Shown: positions 16,127 to 23,232 of the stretch, one piece after another | How positions within the stretch are numbered: the first letter of the stretch is position 1 | Layout of the letters: each line of letters begins with the position of its first letter | Assembly: GCA_045628865.1 (NCBI GenBank) | Contig: JAZQQB010000065.1 | Location: 1 to 40,777 of the forward strand | DNA: 40,777 nucleotides | Origin: JAZQQB01 sp045628865 | Lineage (GTDB): Bacteria > Bacillota > Clostridia > Lachnospirales > Lachnospiraceae | Direction: 5' to 3' | Notes under the pieces: generated by a model | What the model was told of the DNA's origin: nothing | What the model saw: the letters and a program-made list of their open reading frames with translations, nothing else | Databases searched by the model: none | Program-made: the position numbers and the translations under genes

Positions 16127-17194
16127 ATGAGTAGTCTAAATCCTTTAACAGAATGGGTGATTAAAAAAATAGAAACAGAATATAAGGAAGATGTAGCACT
16201 TTTGATTGGTATCGAGGGGCATTCTACAGATGGTGATGGACATGGAGAATGTTTTGATTATTTTGTGCCGGCAACCGATAGGGGGTATGAACTTTCAGAA
16301 ACCTTTATCATTGATGGAGTCGGTCATGATCTATATTCAAGATCCTGGGAGAGATTGGAACAGTCGGTACAGTTTGAAGAAATGGCAATCGTGTTGGCTG
16401 GCGCAAAAATTTTATATGCAAGATCAGAAGAAGATATCATGCGTTTTCAGAATTTGCAAAAGCGTTTCTGGGAAAATTTAAAGAACGATTCCTTTGTGTA
16501 CGGAAAAGCCCTGGAATGTATGGACAAAGCACTTGAGGTATATCGTTCCATGATTTTTGAAGAAAAAAGCTATCGATTACGTTCTGAAGCAGAATGCATC
16601 CATTTATATTTATCCAATGCAGTGGCGTTTTTGAATCATACTTATACTGAAACCGCTATTTTTACAGAAAAACAGGCATATAATGATGATCCGAAAACCA
16701 GAATATATCATTGCCCAGAAATGAAAATCGTACCAGATAAATTTTTTACGTTGGCAAAAAAAATAATGAATGAAACGGATTCAAAACAGTTGTGTGAAGA
16801 TGTTCTTCAGTTAATGAAGAATACACGTAGCTTTATTTTATCAAGAAAACCGGAAGAAACCAGGAAAGCATACAGTAAAAATTATGAGAGTCTGGCAGAT
16901 TGGTATCAGGAACTAAGTCTTACCTTTAGAAGAATCCGATTTTTTGCCAAAGAAAATATGGTAGAGGAAGCATATGCAGATGCATGCTATTTACAGGAAG
17001 AATTTCTATATTTAGCAGGCGAGTATGATATGGAGGAACTTAATTTACTGGATTCTTTTGATCAAAATCATTTGTTGGAGTTAAGTAATAAGGCAGACCA
17101 GTTAGAACAGATTATAAAGGACATGATCACTTCCAATGGAATCAAGATCAATAGCTATGCATCCGTTCAGGAATTTTTGAAAGTAAGAAGCTAG
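16127..17194 (+). CDS. Uncharacterised protein, possibly nucleotidyltransferase-like
   Basis: This is a soluble 355-residue protein that I do not firmly recognise. The N-terminal 100 residues (VALLIGIEGHSTDGDGHGE, then FDYFVP and a later GVGHDLY) loosely resemble the glycine-rich loop and acidic strand of minimal nucleotidyltransferases, but the paired catalytic acids are not clear. The remaining two thirds are helical with many Glu, Lys and Tyr. AAAGAGG precedes the ATG. The CD3324-like gene starts 23 bases after its stop, suggesting co-expression. Confidence 0.6.
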   Translation: MSSLNPLTEWVIKKIETEYKEDVALLIGIEGHSTDGDGHGECFDYFVPATDRGYELSETFIIDGVGHDLYSRSWERLEQSVQFEEMAIVLAGAKILYARSEEDIMRFQNLQKRFWENLKNDSFVYGKALECMDKALEVYRSMIFEEKSYRLRSEAECIHLYLSNAVAFLNHTYTETAIFTEKQAYNDDPKTRIYHCPEMKIVPDKFFTLAKKIMNETDSKQLCEDVLQLMKNTRSFILSRKPEETRKAYSKNYESLADWYQELSLTFRRIRFFAKENMVEEAYADACYLQEEFLYLAGEYDMEELNLLDSFDQNHLLELSNKADQLEQIIKDMITSNGIKINSYASVQEFLKVRS

Positions 17195-17217
17195 CAAATG
17201 ACAGGAGGAATGTTGTG

Positions 17218-17478
17218 ATGAAATATCGAAATGCGTCAGATGTTTTTCCGGATGAGCTGCTTTACGAGATTCAAAAATATGCCAGTGGAGAATTGATCTA
17301 TATTCCAGAAAAAAGAGAGGAAAAAAGAAAGTGGGGAGCGAAATCTGGAGCGAGAGATTATTATGTTATTCGTAATGCAGAAATTCGAAAGAAGCATGGG
17401 GAAGGTTGCACGATTAGTGAATTGTCCATGGAATACAATCTTTCTACAGATTCCATCAGGCGAATATTGTATAAGTAG
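17218..17478 (+). CDS. CD3324-family small protein with Mor-like helix-turn-helix
   Basis: This 86-residue cytoplasmic protein has the hallmark order of the CD3324 family. The N-terminus is DVFPDELLYEIQKYASGELIYIP. A basic K/R-W-G motif (KRKWGAKSGARDYY) follows, then RNAEIRKKHGEG, and the end is a helix-turn-helix (ISELSMEYNLSTDSIRRIL) related to Mor-type activators. It is probably a DNA-binding protein of unknown target. The ATG is 9 bases after AGGAGG; a GTG directly before it would also work. Confidence 0.8.
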   Translation: MKYRNASDVFPDELLYEIQKYASGELIYIPEKREEKRKWGAKSGARDYYVIRNAEIRKKHGEGCTISELSMEYNLSTDSIRRILYK

Positions 17479-17595
17479 AATTGGAAAAACGATAATAGTC
17501 TAGGCAATACATGAAGATTAAAACGCTTAATTTGGTTAGTGTGAAAGGCATGAAAATGTTACTCTAATGAATAAGGGAAGGAGTGACATAGTATT

Positions 17596-18696
17596 ATGAA
17601 GAATAAGAAATTAGTGTGCTATTTATGTATTGCCACAATGATGGTAACTGCGTTGGCTGGATGTGGTAAGAAAAAGGAAGGAAATGAAACAACAACAGCT
17701 ACAGCAGTAGAAACACATACATCTGTGGCAGAGGAAACAATGACTGAAGAAGTAAGTGATGGAATTGCAGAGGCGATTGCAGCAGAGCAGAACAGTAAGC
17801 AGGAACTGGATGAGGCAGATGCAAATTTAACAGCTGATGATGTTACTGATGCAGATGCACTTGCTGAGATTTCAGAAACACTTCCAACAAAGTATTCTAT
17901 GCCATATGAAGGTGAAAAGGGTACGGTTGATCTGATCACATATTGGGCCAATGATTATATTGGTGATGGCGAAGGCTGTGAGAAGAAAGCTTATGTGTAT
18001 CTTCCAGCAGGATATGATGAAACAAAGCAGTACAATGTTGTTTATTTGATGCATGGAATTGGTGGTAGTGAAAGAGAATGGGGCCTAAATGAGAGCAATT
18101 CCAAGCTAAAGAAAATTTTAGATAACCTTATGGGCGAGGGTAGTGTAGAACCATTTATCGTAGTAACGCCAAACGGCAGAGCACTTGGTTGCGAGCATGC
18201 CAGTGCAGATGATGCTTTTTATTTGTTTGGAAATGAATTACGTTATGATTTGATTCCGTATATTGAAAGTAATTATGCTACTTATGCAGAATATGATGAG
18301 AACGGATATGATCTCTCTGCGACAAGAACACATCGAGCAATGGCTGGATTGTCTATGGGTGGTATGCAGACTATTAATATTGGAATCGGTGAATGCATGG
18401 ATTTGTTTAGCTATTTTGGAGCATTTTCAGCAGCACCTACATCTAACGCATCCTCTATCGTAGCGCAGAACATTGATGCTTCTGAGTATAGCGTAGATTA
18501 TTTCTATAATATTTGTGGTTTACAGGATGATATCGCTTATAGAAGTTCATCTCAGGCAGCAAAGAATCTTCCTACACTTTGTGAAAATATCACAGATGGT
18601 GAGAACTTTATGTGGATGGAAAAAGATGGCGGACATGACTTTGGTATTTGGTATTTGGGAATGTATAATTTTTCACAGATCGTATTTACAAAATAA
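17596..18696 (+). CDS. Esterase-family lipoprotein (alpha/beta hydrolase)
   Basis: This 366-residue exported lipoprotein has a signal peptide ending in the lipobox LAGC (Cys23). An acidic Thr/Ala/Glu-rich linker runs to about residue 100, followed by an alpha/beta hydrolase domain of the esterase D/feruloyl esterase type. The nucleophile elbow is GLSMGGMQT, the oxyanion region YLMHGIGGSE, and a C-terminal histidine appears in KDGGHDFGIWY. Such enzymes remove acyl groups (feruloyl or acetyl) from plant polysaccharides, which fits a gut or rumen fibre degrader. It would act at the outer face of the cell membrane. The upstream 117-bp gap shows only a GGAAGGAG ribosome binding site. Confidence 0.87.
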   Translation: MKNKKLVCYLCIATMMVTALAGCGKKKEGNETTTATAVETHTSVAEETMTEEVSDGIAEAIAAEQNSKQELDEADANLTADDVTDADALAEISETLPTKYSMPYEGEKGTVDLITYWANDYIGDGEGCEKKAYVYLPAGYDETKQYNVVYLMHGIGGSEREWGLNESNSKLKKILDNLMGEGSVEPFIVVTPNGRALGCEHASADDAFYLFGNELRYDLIPYIESNYATYAEYDENGYDLSATRTHRAMAGLSMGGMQTINIGIGECMDLFSYFGAFSAAPTSNASSIVAQNIDASEYSVDYFYNICGLQDDIAYRSSSQAAKNLPTLCENITDGENFMWMEKDGGHDFGIWYLGMYNFSQIVFTK

Positions 18697-18757
18697 AAAA
18701 ATAAGTTTTCCAAAAGAGATTGAAAAGAGAATAAGAACATAGTAATATGATAAAACG

Positions 18758-18790
18758 ATGGCTTAATAGATAATATTAAGCCATTATTTT
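18758..18790 (+). terminator. Rho-independent terminator
   Basis: ATGGCTTAAT and ATTAAGCCAT form a perfect 10-bp stem with an AGATAAT loop, followed by TATTTT. It ends the esterase gene. Confidence 0.85.
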
Positions 18791-18810
18791 ACATTGATAA
18801 AGGGGAAACT

Positions 18811-20205
18811 ATGAATACAAAAAGGAATCACCTATTCAGAATTTTTATTGGGGATAGAAAATTTTACAAAACAACGGTAGCTATCGTTTTACCAATCATC
18901 ATCCAGAATACTATTAGTAATGTGGTAAGTTTATTGGATAATGTCATGGTTGGACAGGTTGGAACATTGCAGATGTCGGCAGTTGCCATTGTGAATCAGT
19001 TGATGTTTGTGTTCTATCTATGTATATTTGGAGGTTTGGCAGGACCTGGTATTTTTTCAACGCAGTTTGTGGGGGCGGGTGATACCAAGGGTGTGCAGGA
19101 CTGTTTTCGATTAAAATTTGTGATAGCAATTTTTATGACTATACTTGGAGTATTGGTTTTTCATGGATTTTCAACAACATTGATCAACAAGTATCTGACA
19201 GAAAGTGGTGCTGATGCAGTATATGTTATGGGATATTCCAAGGATTACCTAAAAATCATGGTCTTTGGTTTACTCCCGTTTGCAATATCACAGGTATATG
19301 CCATGACCCTTCGAGAGAATGGAAAGACAACCTTACCAATGGTTTCTAGTGTGGTTGCTATCTTTGTGAATCTGATCTTTAACTGGATCTTGATTTTTGG
19401 TCATTTTGGTTTTGCACCTATGGGCGTGAAGGGTGCCGCTATTGCAACAGTGATCTCAAGATTCGTAGAGCTTGGGATTGTGTCAATTGTAACACATGTA
19501 AGATCGGAGGTTTATACCTTTGTACGAGGTGTGTATAAGACATTTCGTATTCCACTGGATCTGTTTAAAAAGGTAATGATAAAAGGCTTTCCTCTTTTGG
19601 TAAATGAGTTTTTGTGGTCTTCGGGTATGGCAGCAGTATTGGCATGTTACTCCAAACGTGGAATTGATGCGGTGGCAGCAAGTAATATTGCATCAACAGT
19701 CAACAATCTCTTTAATGTCGTATTTCTTTCAATGGGAAATGCGACGGCTATTATGATTGGACAGGCTCTTGGTGCGAAAGAGAATGACAAGGCATATGAG
19801 TTATCCTGGAAGCTGATTGCTACAACGGTTCTATCCAGCGTGATCATGGGAAGTATTATGTTTATAGTAGCTCCACTTATTCCGAATATGTACAACACAG
19901 AAACCCCGGTTAAGCTATTAGCCTGTGATCTGTTAAGAGTATTAGCGGTCATGATGCCATTTTTCTCAATCCCACATTGCTGTTACTTTACTTTAAGAGC
20001 AGGTGGAAGAACCGTGGTTACATTTTTGTTTGACAGTGTGTTTACCTGGGCTGTAGCATATCCATGTGCATGGGTATTGTGTCATAAAACAGTTTTGCCA
20101 ATTTTGGTGTGTTATGCTATTGTACAAAGTCTTGATATTATCAAGGGTGTAATAGGAATCATCTTATTAAAAAATAAGGTCTGGATTCAGAATATTGTGA
20201 CGTGA
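18811..20205 (+). CDS. MATE family efflux transporter
   Basis: This is an intact 464-residue multidrug and toxin extrusion protein with about twelve hydrophobic helices. Typical MATE landmarks are present: DNVMVGQVGT in the first half, GNATAIMIGQALGA in the second, and two matching halves of six helices. It exports cationic compounds in exchange for sodium or protons; the substrate is unknown. AAAGGGGAA precedes the ATG. It stands alone between two terminators and faces the reverse-strand pair convergently. It is not obviously the parent of the remnant at 14072-14572. Confidence 0.92.
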   Translation: MNTKRNHLFRIFIGDRKFYKTTVAIVLPIIIQNTISNVVSLLDNVMVGQVGTLQMSAVAIVNQLMFVFYLCIFGGLAGPGIFSTQFVGAGDTKGVQDCFRLKFVIAIFMTILGVLVFHGFSTTLINKYLTESGADAVYVMGYSKDYLKIMVFGLLPFAISQVYAMTLRENGKTTLPMVSSVVAIFVNLIFNWILIFGHFGFAPMGVKGAAIATVISRFVELGIVSIVTHVRSEVYTFVRGVYKTFRIPLDLFKKVMIKGFPLLVNEFLWSSGMAAVLACYSKRGIDAVAASNIASTVNNLFNVVFLSMGNATAIMIGQALGAKENDKAYELSWKLIATTVLSSVIMGSIMFIVAPLIPNMYNTETPVKLLACDLLRVLAVMMPFFSIPHCCYFTLRAGGRTVVTFLFDSVFTWAVAYPCAWVLCHKTVLPILVCYAIVQSLDIIKGVIGIILLKNKVWIQNIVT

Positions 20206-20215
20206 TAAGAATAAA

Positions 20216-20257
20216 TAAAAAGCATTGCTCAAAAATAAATGAGCAATGCTTTTTTGT
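20216..20257. terminator. Bidirectional terminator between convergent genes
   Basis: AAAAAGCATTGCTCA and TGAGCAATGCTTTTTT form a perfect stem with A-runs on one side and T-runs on the other. It serves both the MATE gene and the reverse-strand gene ending at 20258. Confidence 0.9.
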
Positions 20258-20680
20258 TTATGCTACGATTTTAGAAATCTTAAGTTGATATTCAGGACCA
20301 GCATTATGATATGATGTGACAACATCGCCGATTTTTAAACCAGAAGCTTCATAGCTTTGCTGATCCATGTAGACAAAGTCTAATGAATCTCCGGTTTTGG
20401 CATAAGTTTTCGGCTCATGATGGAAGAGTAAACTGAGTTTATAGCGGTCCCCTTCTTTTTTGATATCATAGATATAGCTTTTTCCTACCAAAAAATTTCT
20501 ATTTTCAGGATCATACTCCAAAACAGCGCGATCAATGAGCGCCAATGAACCTGCTGGAATCTGAGAACGAATTTTTTCTTTTTTCTTATCGCCTAATTTT
20601 GAAGCGATAATACAGATGAATACAAAGATGGCACATAAAAACAATCCCATCAGAAATTCAGGAATTGATAAAAATTGCAT
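20258..20680 (-). CDS. Membrane-anchored protein of unknown function
   Basis: This is a 140-residue protein with one N-terminal transmembrane helix (FLMGLFLCAIFVFICIIASKL) followed by a basic stop-transfer KKKEK. A ~110-residue beta-rich soluble domain follows. I do not recognise the family. It lies 24 bases downstream of the zinc-ribbon gene on the same strand and probably shares its transcript. The pair may form a small functional unit, but nothing in either protein indicates its role. Confidence 0.65.
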   Translation of the reverse strand: MQFLSIPEFLMGLFLCAIFVFICIIASKLGDKKKEKIRSQIPAGSLALIDRAVLEYDPENRNFLVGKSYIYDIKKEGDRYKLSLLFHHEPKTYAKTGDSLDFVYMDQQSYEASGLKIGDVVTSYHNAGPEYQLKISKIVA

Positions 20681-20704
20681 AGTACTTCACTCCTAACTTA
20701 TGAA

Positions 20705-21160
20705 TTATAGTTCATAAATCGCAACTTTACCAAACCCGCGAGTTTTTTCTTCCTGCTTGATATGATCCTTTGAAATGTTTGCAGCGATACAGATTTCTTC
20801 GTTGGTCATAAGATCCTTTACCCACAATTCATAACTTGTATCAGCAGTTAAAAGTCCCTTTGGTTTTCTGGCACGAAAATGTTTTGCAAACATGGTAATG
20901 TTCTGATCAGTAACTGGCTGACCTGCTAACATGTTTTTTGCAGTAGCTTTATCTACTTCATATCCTTGTGAACAGATTGGACACATATGATAATATGTAG
21001 TTTTTACTGGAAAAATTGGAATATATTCTAAATGTGCCCATTTCTTGTAGGCAACAAGGCTTTTGCTGTAAACTCTTTGACAGTTAGGACACTGTTGCTT
21101 CTCTCCATAGTAGCCCAGTGCTTTTGTAAATACTTTTGTTCCATATACGATTCTTGCCAT
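20705..21160 (-). CDS. Zinc-ribbon protein of unknown function
   Basis: This 151-residue cytoplasmic protein carries two CxxC knuckles, CPNC and CPIC, about 35 residues apart, with IPIFPVKTTYYHMC between them. The pattern is shared by small zinc-ribbon proteins in Firmicutes. The C-terminal half is charged and unassigned. The frame is open further upstream, but the ATG at 21160 is preceded by GGAGG 9 bases away and gives the natural MARIVYG start. A reverse-strand promoter lies 40-70 bp upstream. Confidence 0.7.
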   Translation of the reverse strand: MARIVYGTKVFTKALGYYGEKQQCPNCQRVYSKSLVAYKKWAHLEYIPIFPVKTTYYHMCPICSQGYEVDKATAKNMLAGQPVTDQNITMFAKHFRARKPKGLLTADTSYELWVKDLMTNEEICIAANISKDHIKQEEKTRGFGKVAIYEL

Positions 21161-21198
21161 ATATAAAATCCTCCATAATACATTTAAATCCTTATACC

Positions 21199-21227
21199 AA
21201 AATAGCATAGCTGATATATAGTGTAAA
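21199..21227 (-). promoter_or_regulatory. Promoter for the reverse-strand pair
   Basis: On the reverse strand TTTACA, a 17-base spacer and TATTTT lie about 40 bases before the zinc-ribbon start codon. Confidence 0.5.
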
Positions 21228-21278
21228 TGGTACTTTCTACTTATGTCGAAATACCGTATGAAAAAACTTAAGCCTTTA

Positions 21279-21348
21279 GATTTTGGCCATTTGGAATGTG
21301 AAGCATGGCCAAAATCGGTTACTGTGCACACTATGTGTGTACAGTAAC
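21279..21348. repeat. Two adjacent perfect or near-perfect hairpins
   Basis: GATTTTGGCCAT/ATGGCCAAAATC (12-bp arms, 14-base loop) is followed after one base by GTTACTGTGCACAC/GTGTGTACAGTAAC (14 bp with one G-U pair, 3-base loop). They lie between divergent genes, upstream of the luxS promoter. They could be a REP-like element or regulator sites; a T-run for termination is absent. Confidence 0.85.
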
Positions 21349-21388
21349 TCTTATACAAATGTAAATGAAAATACCATGGAGATTGCAG

Positions 21389-21417
21389 TTGAAAAAAGAG
21401 TGTGAATCACTTACAAT
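21389..21417 (+). promoter_or_regulatory. luxS promoter
   Basis: TTGAAA, a 17-base spacer and TACAAT lie 40 bases before the luxS ATG. Confidence 0.65.
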
Positions 21418-21456
21418 GTTAAGAGAAACAAAGGCGAGACAGGAGAAAGAAATTAT

Positions 21457-21936
21457 ATGGAAAAAATTGCAAGTTTTACAATTGATCATATTAAACTAGA
21501 GCCTGGTGTATATGTATCCAGAAAGGATCATATTGGACAGGAAGTGATTACTACTTTTGATTTAAGAATGACATCACCAAATGATGAACCGGTTATGAAT
21601 ACAGCTGAAATGCATACCATTGAACATTTGGCAGCAACCTTTTTAAGAAATCATCCAGTATACAAGGATCAGACTGTTTATTTTGGACCAATGGGTTGTA
21701 GAACAGGTTTCTATTTATTGTTAGCAGGTGATTTAGAATCTAAAGATATCGTGCCATTGATGGTAGAGATGTACACCTTTATTAGAGATTTTGAAGGTGA
21801 GGTTCCAGGTGCTTCTGCAAAGGACTGTGGAAACTATCTTGATATGAATTTAAATATGGCAAAGTATCTTGCTAAGAAATATTTAGATAATGTTTTACTT
21901 ACAATTGATGAGGCGCATTTGGTATATCCAGTGTAA
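21457..21936 (+). CDS. luxS: S-ribosylhomocysteine lyase (LuxS)
   Basis: This 159-residue cytoplasmic metalloenzyme splits S-ribosylhomocysteine into homocysteine and the AI-2 precursor DPD. The metal ligands of the HxxEH motif are visible (MHTIEHLAATF, His53 and His57 with Glu56), followed by the catalytic Cys81 in MGCRTGFYLL and the late motif GASAKDCGNYL. The length is standard. It is followed 28 bp later by mtnN, which makes its substrate, so the two form a methyl-cycle recycling pair. An AGGAGA ribosome binding site precedes the ATG. Confidence 0.96.
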   Translation: MEKIASFTIDHIKLEPGVYVSRKDHIGQEVITTFDLRMTSPNDEPVMNTAEMHTIEHLAATFLRNHPVYKDQTVYFGPMGCRTGFYLLLAGDLESKDIVPLMVEMYTFIRDFEGEVPGASAKDCGNYLDMNLNMAKYLAKKYLDNVLLTIDEAHLVYPV

Positions 21937-21964
21937 ATGCATCTGATAGATAAAGGAGATCAAC

Positions 21965-22663
21965 ATGGCAAAAATTGGTATTATTGGAGCAATGGAGCTT
22001 GAAGTAGATACATTAAAAAGTAAGATGTCTACAAAGCAGGTTGTGAAAAAAGCGAACATGGAATTTTTTGAGGGAAGCTTAAACGGTGTAGAAGTAGTCA
22101 TTGTTCGTTCAGGAATTGGTAAGGTAAATGCAGGTATTTGTGTTCAGATTTTGGTAGATCTTTTTGCAGTAACACATATCATCAACACAGGTGTAGCCGG
22201 CTCATTGGATGCACGTATTGATATTGGTGATATTGTAGTATCCACAGATGCAATCTATCATGATATGGATGTAAAGGTATTTGGATATGCTCATGGAGAG
22301 GTTCCACAGCTTGGTGTGAAATCTTTTGCAGCAGATGAAGACATGCGTAAAAAGGCGAAAGCATCTTGTGAAAAAGTAAACCCGGATGTAAATGTATTTG
22401 AGGGTAGAGTGGCAAGTGGAGATCAGTTTATTTCAAGTGCTGAAGTTAAGGATCAGATTTTGGCCAATGTTGGTGGATCTTGTGCAGAAATGGAAGGCGC
22501 AGCAATTGCTCATGCGGCTTTCTTAAATCAGATTCCATTTGTAATCCTTCGTGCTATTTCTGATAAGGCAGATAATAGTGCAGAGGAAGATTATCCAACA
22601 TTTGAAAGAAAAGCAGCAGAGCATTGCGCAAAGCTTGTAGAGGATTTTGTAGCGCAGATTTAA
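21965..22663 (+). CDS. mtnN: 5'-methylthioadenosine/S-adenosylhomocysteine nucleosidase
   Basis: This 232-residue cytoplasmic hydrolase releases adenine from S-adenosylhomocysteine and methylthioadenosine. The family signature starts at the N-terminus (IGIIGAMELEVDTL, with catalytic Glu11). The base-binding region VFEGRVASGDQFISS, the ribose-binding EMEGAAIAHA and the catalytic Asp200 in RAISDKAD are all present. It feeds LuxS directly. Because SpeE, encoded 2 kb downstream, produces methylthioadenosine, the enzyme also links the methyl cycle to polyamine synthesis. AAAGGAG precedes the ATG. Confidence 0.96.
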   Translation: MAKIGIIGAMELEVDTLKSKMSTKQVVKKANMEFFEGSLNGVEVVIVRSGIGKVNAGICVQILVDLFAVTHIINTGVAGSLDARIDIGDIVVSTDAIYHDMDVKVFGYAHGEVPQLGVKSFAADEDMRKKAKASCEKVNPDVNVFEGRVASGDQFISSAEVKDQILANVGGSCAEMEGAAIAHAAFLNQIPFVILRAISDKADNSAEEDYPTFERKAAEHCAKLVEDFVAQI

Positions 22664-22731
22664 TGGAATATATCATATAATGGAAAAGTTAAATGATTCA
22701 ATAATTTTCTGGATATTTTTTCTCAAAACGA

Positions 22732-22760
22732 TTGACAAAACTATTTCATTATATTATATT
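22732..22760 (+). promoter_or_regulatory. Strong promoter of the structured RNA
   Basis: TTGACA, a 17-base spacer and TATATT give a near-consensus sigma-A promoter. No open reading frame with a ribosome binding site follows for ~450 bases. The predicted start is near 22767. Confidence 0.8.
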
Positions 22761-22766
22761 TTCAAG

Positions 22767-23053
22767 TAGTGTTTACGGTTTAGATAAACGCAGACCACGT
22801 AGCGATACGTTAAGCCATGCGGACAGGCGGGTCGGTTGCCGAAGTGTGACAAGGGCACACATTATTGATTGAGTTAAAAGCTCAAATTTTATAAGTTGAT
22901 TCATTGAATATCATGCATTTTGTGCATATCATCTTGTGAAACGGTCAATAAGAGCGGTAACAGTAGGTTTGCTAGATAAACTCTTGTGTAAATATCCGTA
23001 TGGAATATAGATTGATTAACAGGCGTGAATATTCAAGTATTCACGCTTTTTTT
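22767..23053 (+). ncRNA. Candidate structured non-coding RNA of ~285 nt
   Basis: The stretch between a near-consensus promoter and a perfect terminator has many compensable helices and no plausible ORF. A GACC/GGTC stem (22793-22796 with 22830-22833) encloses the hairpin CGTA-gcga-TACG (GNRA-like loop) and a GCC/GGC hairpin. Next come GTGTG/CACAC (22844-22860), TTGAG/CTCAA, and ATGCA/TGCAT. A 3' domain is closed by GGTCAAT/ATTGATT and holds AAGAG/CTCTT and ATATCC/GGAATAT hairpins. Conserved motifs of RNase P, tmRNA, SRP RNA, T-box, SAM, lysine or glycine riboswitches were not found. It could be a known class I cannot assign by eye (6S or raiA-motif RNA are worth testing) or a leader acting on speA by readthrough. 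Confidence 0.7.
23023..23053 (+). terminator. Rho-independent terminator of the structured RNA
   Basis: GCGTGAATA and TATTCACGC pair perfectly around TTCAAG and are followed by seven T residues. Confidence 0.92.
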
Positions 23054-23183
23054 GTTCAATAGGAAAGTTCTCCGAACTTACCTATTGAACAAAAAGCCCC
23101 TCCGGGGGATGCGCACGCTTTGGCAGAGGAAGATGTCGCTTATGCGACGCAAAAGCGGCGCAGGGTATCGCAAGCGATACCCT
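23049..23183. repeat. Array of consecutive hairpins between the RNA and speA
   Basis: A 22-bp inverted repeat with one mismatch and a TCC loop (23049-23095) comes first. It is followed by CCCC/GGGG (TCC loop again), GTCGC/GCGAC and GGGTATCGC/GCGATACCC with a 2-base loop. The GC content is far above the surroundings. No coding frame is evident. Such hairpin strings resemble REP-type extragenic elements. Confidence 0.85.
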
Positions 23184-23232
23184 TTGTTGTGTGATAGAAA
23201 GTAATAAATACATGTAATAGCAGGAGGCTTCC

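Noticed and set aside
17619..17951. A 110-codon reverse-strand frame in the esterase linker
   Set aside because: It is a Ser/Ala-rich shadow of the Thr/Ala/Glu-rich lipoprotein linker and has no supporting signals.
22767..23053. A T-box or SAM riboswitch upstream of speA
   Set aside because: The T-box GGGTGGNACCGCG antiterminator motif and the SAM-I core motifs are absent.
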